Below, in pieces: positions 39,501 through 45,252 of a stretch of DNA of 64,000 nt. The position numbers and the translations under genes are program-made. The notes under the pieces were generated by a model. The model was not told the DNA's origin and did not search any database. It worked only from the letters and a program-made list of their open reading frames with translations. The DNA comes from an uncultured Phycisphaerales bacterium. GTDB lineage: Bacteria; Planctomycetota; Phycisphaerae; Sedimentisphaerales; Anaerobacaceae. The stretch lies in NCBI GenBank assembly GCA_937927975.1, contig CALEZT010000157.1, positions 10,360 through 74,359 of the forward strand. The letters are read 5' to 3'. Each line of letters starts with the position of its first letter. Positions within the stretch are counted from its first letter, which is position 1.

Positions 39501-39951
39501 CTTCCCCGGCGATGCGATTCGCTTCGAGAGCGTGCCGGGCTGGAAGACGGACAAGGCTCCCGCCAATTCGAGCATTCGCAAGGGTATGAATGCCACAGCC
39601 GGGAGTTGGGCCGCGTTCCTGTTCGGCGGCGATCCCTCGATCTGGCAGGCGACGGGCCACACCGTCGTCGAAGGCGAGGCCTTCACGTTGACCGTGGACG
39701 CCTCGGTCTCGTTCGGGGCGGTTCGCGACAACAAGGCCAACCTCAGGATGTCGTTCTTCTATGACGACGGCGGCAAGCGTGTGACCTTGGCGACCAGCGA
39801 CGTGGTTCTGGCGGGCTATCCGCACACGTACACGTTGTCGTTCTCGAGCGTGGACAACCGCGCTCCGGTCGGACGCAAGCTCGGCGTCGAGTTCGTCAAC
39901 CTGCTGGACAACGGCATCAGCGTGGACAATGTGCGTGTGACGATGAAGTAG
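36550..39951 (+). CDS. Large exported PA14-domain protein
   Basis: 1133 residues with a signal peptide (CLAAVCALLLAAGGAGA). Two PA14-like domains (about 25-200 and 385-560) share GDYTFWTASDD/GEYTFWIASDD. Fibronectin-III-like repeats separate them, each ending YYWRVDE, YYWRIDE or YYWKVDE. Then a DUF1349-like beta domain (DGTMIARVASRGTGSNEW, FNGFISADGAEW; about 690-880) and a C-terminal carbohydrate-binding-like domain starting VNPSFEQPN. It probably binds glycans at the surface. Its last 38 codons recur in the adjacent tandem duplication. Confidence 0.8.
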   Translation: MNHRLTCLAAVCALLLAAGGAGAQELGKGKVLFEYWLGGSINNNVDTLKADARFPNNPGQSEWRDGMDRPDWAGMDYWGARGRAFLTPPETGDYTFWTASDDDSELWLSTDDNPANAKMIANVEGWCNYQNWTGTGQAPGANRQSAPVSLVAGQKYYIELLFSDGTGGGHASVGWAGPGVGETPVVLKGDVLTAFIRDPEPMLLAQNPEPANGAVDVTNPLFTWKAGVNAVSHEVYVGNDPVLGPNDLVAASALNMYYHLAGLTPAAKYYWRVDEIDAAGNKYEGAVWSFTVQPIQAYNLSPYDGALFRALDTQLTWKAGSTAMSHDVYLSTSLEDVNSAAAAAFQGNQTGTTFAPAALELGTVYYWRIDEVDTAGEKILGDILTFSTIQEGMGGATYEVWSNVAGGSIADLTNDVNFPRNPTTVSTVSNMEAPVDAAETFGGRISAWLHVPVAGEYTFWIASDDASQLFLGADKNSAKVIATVESWTGSRAWDSVASQKSAPVQLAEGVYYIAALYKEGGGGDNCSVAWQGPAVPVRELVMDGFITPFVGLWADDPSPADGAQGQPDRPVLDWMAGVGAIEHAVYLSTDKNAVANSAAGALKVRTAETSYVPAALNWNTTYYWKVDETDADGNVWPGFVWSFKVADYIPVVDDAISVTYDNTADPFITELALEYDGPQDWTKNGVTSLQLDLKGNAPKLAVNGGTVSLMAAGADIWNNADEFRYAYKTLNGDGTMIARVASRGTGSNEWAKGGVMIRQSVEAGSTHAYMPITAGGGNGASFQGRLAANGGSSNSDSGTAVAPPYFVKIERVGSTFNGFISADGAEWNQLGTWTIEMADPVLIGLAVTSHASGELRTFTFDSLSTTGDVTGNWTVADIGVAQGGNDPAPVYVALTDSAGKTAVVKHPDNPNVTMKTDWLTWKILTSRFSGVNLKAITKVTLGIGDGKAGGVGILQVANVRVVKPVTINVVNPSFEQPNATKNMLFPGDAIRFESVPGWKTDKAPANSSIRKGMNATAGSWAAFLFGGDPSIWQATGHTVVEGEAFTLTVDASVSFGAVRDNKANLRMSFFYDDGGKRVTLATSDVVLAGYPHTYTLSFSSVDNRAPVGRKLGVEFVNLLDNGISVDNVRVTMK

Positions 39952-40048
39952 GAAAACGCACGTCCTCCTTCGAGGATCGTGCCTGTCGGCGAAATCGTCG
40001 ATCGGGTATCGACCGAGAAGTTGAGGGGATCGGTTACATTGCTCTTAC

Positions 40049-40079
40049 CGGGGCCTGCATCCTTCGGGTGCAGGCCCCG
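40049..40079 (+). terminator. Terminator of the PA14 gene (duplicated at 40760-40790)
   Basis: CGGGGCCTGCA and TGCAGGCCCCG form a perfect 11-bp stem around a 9-base loop and are followed by CTGTTTTG. It lies 100 bases after the PA14 stop. Confidence 0.75.
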
Positions 40080-40172
40080 CTGTTTTGCGACGTGCCCTGT
40101 CCGAAGAAGGCTTCGATCGAGCCCGTCCAAGACGACGGCCACCGGCGGCGGCTCTGCCCGCGCCGGCTCACG

Positions 40173-40487
40173 TCAGAGTTTCTCGGCCAATCGGCCGAGA
40201 AGGCTGGCGATATCGCTGAGCACTTTCCGAGACGGCACAGGCAGTCTCATATGCCGTTGGCCGCTGGTTTCGTCGGTCTGTATCTCCAGTCCGGGGACGA
40301 TGTCGATCGGGGTCTTTCGCTCGTCGGACAGAGCCCCGCTGAGCTTGTTGAGGAAGGACAGCCCCGCCGCGGGACAAATCGCAAATAGTACATTCCCCGC
40401 CCCTTGCCTTTGCCCCGGCCCCCGCTGTACAATCCGCCCATTGACGGCCCTGAGTGTTGGGTCGGCGAGGATCGAGAGGCGATGCAA
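40173..40487 (-). CDS. Hypothetical protein, copy 1
   Basis: 104 residues at most; not recognised. The C-terminal two thirds read like a real protein (FAICPAAGLSFLNKLSGAL, IDIVPGLEIQTDETSG, RKVLSDIASLLGRLAEKL), while the N-terminal part is Arg/Gly-rich and the start is uncertain. It is convergent with the PA14 gene and duplicated in full at 40884-41198. Confidence 0.4.
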   Translation of the reverse strand: MHRLSILADPTLRAVNGRIVQRGPGQRQGAGNVLFAICPAAGLSFLNKLSGALSDERKTPIDIVPGLEIQTDETSGQRHMRLPVPSRKVLSDIASLLGRLAEKL

Positions 40488-40546
40488 TCAACCGTTTTGA
40501 GACCGAGGATGCCGGAAAATGTACCTGACACCTTTAATTCGCCCGC

Positions 40547-40662
40547 TGTCGTTCTCGAGCGTGGACAATCGCGCTCCGGTCGGACGCAAGCTCGGCGTCG
40601 AGTTCGTCAACCTGCTGGACAACGGCATCAGCGTGGACAATGTGCGTGTGACGATGAAGTAG
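40547..40662 (+). pseudogene. Orphan 3' fragment of the PA14 gene
   Basis: Encodes the same last 38 residues as the PA14 protein (ending GISVDNVRVTMK and a stop) but has no start or upstream domains. It is a by-product of the tandem duplication. An associated terminator copy follows at 40760-40790. Confidence 0.85.
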
Positions 40663-40883
40663 GAAAACGCACGTCCTCCTTCGAGGATCGTGCCTGTCGG
40701 CGAAATCGTCGATCGGGTATCGACCGAGAAGTTGAGGGGATCGGTTACATTGCTCTTACCGGGGCCTGCATCCTTCGGGTGCAGGCCCCGCTGTTTTGCG
40801 ACGTGCCCTGTCCGAAGAAGGCTTCGATCGAGCCCGTCCAAGACGACGGCCACCGGCGGCGGCTCTGCCCGCGCCGGCTCACG

Positions 40884-41198
40884 TCAGAGTTTCTCGGCCA
40901 ATCGGCCGAGAAGGCTGGCGATATCGCTGAGCACTTTCCGAGACGGCACAGGCAGTCTCATATGCCGTTGGCCGCTGGTTTCGTCGGTCTGTATCTCCAG
41001 TCCGGGGACGATGTCGATCGGGGTCTTTCGCTCGTCGGACAGAGCCCCGCTGAGCTTGTTGAGGAAGGACAGCCCCGCCGCGGGACAAATCGCAAATAGT
41101 ACATTCCCCGCCCCTTGCCTTTGCCCCGGCCCCCGCTGTACAATCCGCCCATTGACGGCCCTGAGTGTTGGGTCGGCGAGGATCGAGAGGCGATGCAA
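40884..41198 (-). CDS. Hypothetical protein, copy 2
   Basis: Same 104-residue sequence as the ORF at 40173-40487, carried in the second copy of the 711-bp unit. No function is recognised. If either copy is expressed, this is a recent gene-dosage doubling. Confidence 0.4.
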   Translation of the reverse strand: MHRLSILADPTLRAVNGRIVQRGPGQRQGAGNVLFAICPAAGLSFLNKLSGALSDERKTPIDIVPGLEIQTDETSGQRHMRLPVPSRKVLSDIASLLGRLAEKL

Positions 41199-41271
41199 TC
41201 AACCGTTTTGAGACCGAGGATGCCGGAAAATGTACCTGACACCTTTAATTCGCCCGCGTCGAATTTTCCCC

Positions 41272-41301
41272 TTGACCTGGTGGGCGCGCGGCGGGTACAA
41301 T
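41272..41301 (+). promoter_or_regulatory. Promoter of the PEP-CTERM gene
   Basis: TTGACC (41272-41277) and TACAAT (41296-41301) with an 18-base spacer, immediately downstream of the duplication. About 105 bases of leader follow before ATG 41413. Confidence 0.6.
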
Positions 41302-41412
41302 GAATTTGACCTGTGTTGTTGGTGGAAGATGGGTTTCATGTCCGTTCCGCGGCAAGCAAACGCGGAAGACCGAATCGCAAACGCTATCGATGTGACCTGG
41401 AGGAGAAAACCT

Positions 41413-42183
41413 ATGCGACTTCATGCCCTGTGTTTCATCGCCGCGCTGTGCATGGTGACGCCCGCGTGGGCGGGCGTGGTCTACGACAACGATTTCGAAT
41501 CGGCCGACTGGGTGGGCTGGCAGTCCTCCTATAAGCAGGCCAACACGCAGATCGGGGCCGACAGCGCCGCCTGCCCGGAGCACTTCCTCGGCCTGTTTGG
41601 CGACTATGCCCAGGCCGATCCCACGGACAACTTCAGTTACAGCGTGTATTTCAACGGGAACAACAACCATACGAATCCGGATCAGTGGGTGGGGGAAACG
41701 GCCACGCTCACCTTGGGCGGTCAGAACCCCGGCTGGTACAACATCACCTTCGATTTCTACACCATCAATTCCTGGGATGGCGACAGCGCCAACACCGGGC
41801 CGGACACGTTCCACTTCGCCGTCAACGGCGTCGAGAAGGTCTCCGGCTGGTTCGCATCCGACGGCAGCAACTCCGCCGGGTTGATCGACCAGGGTTCCGG
41901 GCTGGTCTTCTACGACAACGGGCAGAACCGGGTCGGCAGCCGGCGTTATACTCCCTCCGTCGACTTCCTCCATGGCGGCGGCGACATGGTCTTCGCCTTC
42001 ACGGGCATTCCCAACCAGCCGGACCAGGAAAACGGTAGTACGGGATTCGTGGACGAGCCGTGGGCCCTGGACAACGTTCTGATCTCCACGCTGGAGACCC
42101 CGACGGTGCCCGAGCCCACCAGTCTGGTGCTGGTCGGAATCGGACTGGCGGGGATAGCCCGGCTCCGGAGACGCGGAGTCTAA
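41413..42183 (+). CDS. PEP-CTERM sorting-domain surface protein
   Basis: 256 residues; ATG 41413 with AGGAG ahead. Signal peptide LHALCFIAALCMVTPAWA. The C-terminus is a textbook PEP-CTERM signal: VPEPTS, a hydrophobic stretch LVLVGIGLAGIA, then RLRRRG. Exosortase would process it and link it to the extracellular matrix. The body is a beta-sandwich-like domain (VYDNDFESADWVGWQ, DTFHFAVNGVEK). No exosortase gene lies in the window. Confidence 0.9.
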   Translation: MRLHALCFIAALCMVTPAWAGVVYDNDFESADWVGWQSSYKQANTQIGADSAACPEHFLGLFGDYAQADPTDNFSYSVYFNGNNNHTNPDQWVGETATLTLGGQNPGWYNITFDFYTINSWDGDSANTGPDTFHFAVNGVEKVSGWFASDGSNSAGLIDQGSGLVFYDNGQNRVGSRRYTPSVDFLHGGGDMVFAFTGIPNQPDQENGSTGFVDEPWALDNVLISTLETPTVPEPTSLVLVGIGLAGIARLRRRGV

Positions 42184-42303
42184 GAAGACGTTCAGGATCG
42201 GGAGGGCCCGGGGTCAGCCCTTCGATTACGCTTTAGCGGCTCGGCATGCGCGATGGTAGCGGCAGTGGGACTTCCCGGGCCTGCCCTTAGGATAATGGTT
42301 TCG

Positions 42304-42411
42304 TGGCGTCAGGAGGGGCGTTCCTCTTGCTGACTCGGGGAATCTGGGCTTCCGCCGTCGATCGGGTCTTTGCATCGATTATCGACGATTTTCCATTGAT
42401 TATCTGCCTCC
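42304..42411 (+). repeat. Left direct repeat flanking the toxin-antitoxin cassette
   Basis: About 108 bases starting GGCGTCAGGAG and ending CCATTGATTATCTGC are repeated imperfectly at 43020-43126. Shared blocks include TTTGCATCGAT and TCTTGC. The preceding CGCTTTAGCGGC is also shared (42230s and 43009). Confidence 0.75.
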
Positions 42412-42420
42412 GAAGTCATC

Positions 42421-42448
42421 TTGCCCGCGGGGTCCTCGGACGGTATAA
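42421..42448 (+). promoter_or_regulatory. Promoter of the toxin-antitoxin operon
   Basis: TTGCCC (42421-42426) and perfect TATAAT (42443-42448), 16 bases apart. The antitoxin ATG begins only 7 bases after the -10 box, so the transcript is expected to be leaderless or nearly so. Confidence 0.65.
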
Positions 42449-42455
42449 TCTACTC

Positions 42456-42680
42456 ATGGCGCCGGAATTTCAACATCTTGAAGAGTTGCCTTTGGCCGAG
42501 CGACTTCAGCTCGTCGAGGACCTGTGGGACAGCATCGCCCGAACCCAGGGGCAGAACCTGCCGGTTCCCGAATGGCAGCAGGCGGAGCTCGACCGCCGGA
42601 GACAGGATTACCTGCAGAACCCGGACTCGGCCAAACCCTGGTCTGAGGTCAAGAGGTCGATCCTTGAGTCCAAGGGCTAA
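42456..42680 (+). CDS. Antitoxin, addiction module component (TIGR02574-like)
   Basis: 74 residues from ATG 42456. The sequence ELPLAERLQLVEDLWDSIA followed by PVPEWQQAELDRRR is typical of the 'addiction module component' antitoxin family. It would neutralise the toxin encoded directly downstream and bind its own promoter. The toxin frame starts within its 3' end. Confidence 0.85.
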   Translation: MAPEFQHLEELPLAERLQLVEDLWDSIARTQGQNLPVPEWQQAELDRRRQDYLQNPDSAKPWSEVKRSILESKG

Positions 42681-42975
42681 AGAGCCTCATCTTCTGCCTG
42701 CGGCCAGGCAGGATGTCGCCGATGCGCTCGCCTGGTACGAGCGGCAGGCTCTTGGCCTAGGCACGGAATTCCTGCGGTGCGTCGAGGCAACACTCCTGGC
42801 CCTGCAGAGGCATCCCCTGATGTACCCCGCTGTTTCGACCCACTATCGCCGGGCCGTTGTCCGGAGATTCCCCTATGTCATCTTCTACGATGTCGAGCCG
42901 GAGCGAATCGTCGTCTATGCGGTCTTCCATTGCTCGCAGGACCCGAGCAAGTGGAAAGCCAGGCTGCTGAACTGA
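42664..42975 (+). CDS. RelE/ParE-family toxin
   Basis: 103 residues from TTG 42664, overlapping the antitoxin by 17 bases, as expected for coupled translation. AARQDVADALAWYERQALGLG, ALQRHPLMYP and RRFPYVIFYDVEPERIVVYAVFH match the ParE/RelE fold; the final VFHCSQDPSKW is the usual C-terminal strand. It may inhibit gyrase (ParE) or cleave mRNA (RelE); sequence alone does not decide. Confidence 0.88.
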   Translation: MSPRAKEPHLLPAARQDVADALAWYERQALGLGTEFLRCVEATLLALQRHPLMYPAVSTHYRRAVVRRFPYVIFYDVEPERIVVYAVFHCSQDPSKWKARLLN

Positions 42976-43423
42976 GACAGAGGGCACTTCCGGGATCGGC
43001 CACTTGATTCCGCTTTAGCGGCGTCAGGAGATGCGTCTCTCTTGCCGGCTCGACGGATCCGGATTTCCGCCCTCAGTCGGGTTTTTGCATCGATGATCGA
43101 TGATTTGCCATTGAGTATCTGCTCGGCATCCGCGTTCATCGGCGTTTATCCGCGGTTGATACGGCGTGGTACGTCGTGCGGGAAGCAGGAACCGCGGGCG
43201 GGACGCCCGCGACACGCAAGGACAGGATGCCCTCGCCACCACGGGCAAGATGCCCGTGCTACGCAGAACGCCTTACGGGCGGAGCGGGGTCAGGCATTGA
43301 AATGGGCCTGCAATCCGGATGTATCGTGGGCAGATTGGAGACGTTTCTTGGTTCGCCCCCTGGGGCCCTCGGTGATCTCCGTGATTCGCGAGAGACAGAT
43401 CGTCCGGCCTGCCGCCGATCAGA
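42976..43423. other. 448-bp non-coding stretch with dispersed repeats and hairpins
   Basis: Contains the right cassette repeat (43020-43126), a GTTCATCGGCGTTTATCCGCGG-type repeat beginning near 43133, and two perfect 8-bp hairpins: CGCGGGCG/CGCCCGCG (43193-43211) and CACGGGCA/TGCCCGTG (43240-43258). No convincing gene is seen. Confidence 0.6.
43020..43126 (+). repeat. Right direct repeat flanking the toxin-antitoxin cassette
   Basis: Imperfect copy of 42304-42411 in the same orientation. It starts GGCGTCAGGAG and has TTTGCATCGATGATCGATG where the left copy has TTTGCATCGATTATCGACG. Confidence 0.75.
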
Positions 43424-43726
43424 TCATGCCCTGTCCTTGGCTCTTCGCTTCGGGGTGGCAGGGTGGGACGCCGTGGCAGGGCCAGTCCGCTTGAGTTTCT
43501 CATACAGGGATTCCGGCGCGATGTCGGCGCCGTTCGGCCAGGAGATCGTTCCTCCTTCGATCCTGGCCTGCTGGAAGAACGCCGGGTCCCGCAGCGGTTC
43601 GAACACCGGTCCCCTGTCGAGGTATTGCGTGAAGTCCACCTCCCCGCTGGTCCCATCGTCAAAGGCGACGTAGTAACGGTAGCCGCCCTGGTATCGAATC
43701 TCCGTGACTTCGTTCATATCCCACAT
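43424..43726 (-). CDS. DUF2442 domain protein
   Basis: 100 residues. The pattern YYVAFDDGTSGEVDFTQYL, GPVFEPLRDPAFFQQARIE and TISWPNGADIAPESLYEKL is diagnostic of DUF2442. Members are usually paired with a DUF4160 gene just upstream in a toxin-antitoxin-like module. Here the expected upstream gene survives only as a fragment ending 9 bases before this start. The last 20 residues are an unconserved basic tail. Confidence 0.85.
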   Translation of the reverse strand: MWDMNEVTEIRYQGGYRYYVAFDDGTSGEVDFTQYLDRGPVFEPLRDPAFFQQARIEGGTISWPNGADIAPESLYEKLKRTGPATASHPATPKRRAKDRA

Positions 43727-43735
43727 GGCACACCT

Positions 43736-43816
43736 TCAATCCAGCGGAGCAATCCGGTTCAGTTCTCGTCCGGCCCGCGCAAGCTGCCAGTCGGCGTCCA
43801 ATTCGTCGGCGCCCGA
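43736..43816 (-). pseudogene. Truncated DUF4160 gene (C-terminal remnant)
   Basis: Ahead of DUF2442 the minus strand reads DELDADWQLARAGRELNRIA then PLD and a stop, matching the C-terminal end of DUF4160 proteins. No start codon or N-terminal part exists: the frame runs into the degenerate end of the CRISPR array. The 9-base spacing to DUF2442 is what an intact operon would show. The gene was therefore probably cut when the array region was brought in or rearranged. Confidence 0.65.
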
Positions 43817-43830
43817 GGGACAGTCCCTCT

Positions 43831-44991
43831 TTATCCCCTTTTGCACGCGTGCGGGCTGCGACGCCACGCCACTGCCGCAGCCTGGGGGCGCAGTGGTGCC
43901 GACCGGTGCACGCGTGCGGGCTGCGACAGAATGAGAAATGCAGTAACGGTGCTCATGCTGGTGCCGACCGGTGCACGCGTGCGGGCTGCGACGTGGCGCA
44001 TCTGTTGGTTGTCACACCGGTTGCGCTGTGCCGACCGGTGCACGCGTGCGGGCTGCGACGGATGTCGCGTCAATACAAATATGTCGCGTCAATAGTGCCG
44101 ACCGGTGCACGCGTGCGGGCTGCGACTGGTCACGACCTTGACCATCGCCGCGCACTGCTCGGCGTGCCGACCGGTGCACGCGTGCGGGCTGCGACTCCAG
44201 ACATCCTGAGCCGCCGTCGGCGCCGTCGTGTGCCGACCGGTGCACGCGTGCGGGCTGCGACCAGGGTCATGCCCTTGTCGGCATAGCCCCGCTGGTGCCG
44301 ACCGGTGCACGCGTGCGGGCTGCGACGTGACACGTCCCCGCACACCGCGACAAACTGGTCGTGCCGACCGGTGCACGCGTGCGGGCTGCGACGTGTCGTC
44401 GTCGTCCAGGGCGTCGATGAAGTTGTAGTGCCGACCGGTGCACGCGTGCGGGCTGCGACCTTAGCGGCGACGCTCATAAGGGATTTGTGACCCTGTGCCG
44501 ACCGGTGCACGCGTGCGGGCTGCGACGACGTGTCAGGTGTGCCACAAGCGGCTATACGGCGTGCCGACCGGTGCACGCGTGCGGGCTGCGACGTGGCCAA
44601 GGCCGCCTGCGTGGGCGTGGGCGTGCTGTGCCGACCGGTGCACGCGTGCGGGCTGCGACGTTGCACTCGGTCCAACGAAGTACGTGTGAGCCGCGTGCCG
44701 ACCGGTGCACGCGTGCGGGCTGCGACGCACCGACGCCCTCGGCGGCGCCGGAGTACTTCGTGTGCCGACCGGTGCACGCGTGCGGGCTGCGACGTTGGCT
44801 GAACTCCGAGACCTTGGTGTCCGTCGGGTGCCGACCGGTGCACGCGTGCGGGCTGCGACGCCATCGCCGCCAGCATCGCAATCAGTGGCATTGTGTGCCG
44901 ACCGGTGCACGCGTGCGGGCTGCGACAACGTGGCGCCGTCCTGGCCGAGCTTGCGTCTCGTGCCGACCGGTGCACGCGTGCGGGCTGCGAC
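43831..44991 (-). CRISPR. CRISPR array, type V-B, 17 intact + 1 degenerate repeat
   Basis: Seventeen identical 32-base repeats (first at 43896-43927, last at 44960-44991) separate 17 spacers of 33-37 bases. An 18th repeat at 43831-43862 keeps only its last 21 bases (TGCACGCGTGCGGGCTGCGAC in part). Because degenerate repeats mark the leader-distal end, the leader is on the right and the array is read on the minus strand. In that orientation the repeat starts GTCGCAGCCC and ends ACCGGTCGGCAC; a GGCAC 3' end is usual for Cas12b guides. The repeat contains the palindrome GCACGCGTGC. Confidence 0.97.
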
Positions 44992-45069
44992 CCCCAGGCG
45001 ATCTAACCGCCTGTCACGATAGCACTTAGGATGGGGTTTCCGCGAACCCGTCCGCGAGATAACGTATTG
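44992..45069 (-). promoter_or_regulatory. CRISPR leader
   Basis: Non-coding sequence between the tracrRNA gene and the first repeat (44991 side). A CAGGCG/CGCCTG hairpin (44995-45013) sits next to the repeat. No separate strong promoter is seen, so the array may be read through from the tracrRNA promoter. Confidence 0.5.
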
Positions 45070-45178
45070 CCAAAGATCGCGACCTGCACGCACAAACCGA
45101 TCCTGCCGGGTGTCCAGCGTTAAATGCCGCTGAACGAGGCACTTCCGGCAACTCCACCTGGACCCTATAGGCCCGGAC
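45070..45178 (-). ncRNA. Predicted Cas12b tracrRNA
   Basis: Minus-strand RNA of about 100 nt between cas12b and the array. 5' to 3': a GGGCC/GGTCC hairpin (45160-45174); TTGCCGG (45145-45151) pairing with CCGGCA (45104-45109); inside it GTGCC (45138-45142), complementary to the repeat's GGCAC end, and a hairpin GTTCAGCG/CGCTGGAC (45112-45135); then an anti-repeat at 45075-45102. The anti-repeat matches the reverse complement of the repeat at GCGTGC, GAxCGGT and GCGA with several wobble-compatible changes. The split anti-repeat is the known Cas12b design. Confidence 0.75.
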
Positions 45179-45184
45179 GGAATC

Positions 45185-45213
45185 AGTATACCAGAAGGAC
45201 AGGCTGCCCGCAA
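45185..45213 (-). promoter_or_regulatory. Promoter of the tracrRNA
   Basis: On the minus strand TTGCGG (45208-45213) and TATACT (45185-45190, with TGG before it) are exactly 17 bases apart. The start would be near 45178, giving the predicted tracrRNA 5' end. Confidence 0.7.
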
Positions 45214-45252
45214 GTCTTGGACGCTTGGGGTTCGCGGAAGACCCGACACCGA

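Larger units (their letters stand above)
39836..40546. repeat. 711-bp tandem duplication, copy 1
   Basis: This block and 40547-41257 are direct tandem copies at an exact 711-base offset. One mismatch was noticed (C at 39858, T at 40569). The copy contains the 3' end of the PA14 gene, a terminator hairpin and a small minus-strand ORF. Confidence 0.95.
40547..41257. repeat. 711-bp tandem duplication, copy 2
   Basis: Second copy, beginning with the last 38 codons of the PA14 gene without the rest of it, and ending just before the promoter of the PEP-CTERM gene. The near-absence of changes implies a very recent event or an assembly error. Confidence 0.95.

Noticed and set aside
36562..39825. 1087-aa ORF on the minus strand
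   Set aside because: Antisense to the PA14 gene, whose domains and signal peptide are clear; the shadow has no recognisable domain.
40404..41099. 231-aa plus-strand ORF spanning the duplication
   Set aside because: Runs through the duplication junction and terminator; no protein-like features.
43801..43862. Array read on the plus strand with its leader at the left
   Set aside because: The left terminal repeat is degenerate, and cas12b, tracrRNA and the GGCAC-ending repeat all agree with minus-strand transcription.
44130..44975. ORFs up to 281 aa across the CRISPR array
   Set aside because: They encode the same peptide at each repeat (VAARTRAPVGT type) and exist only because repeat plus spacer lengths keep frame.
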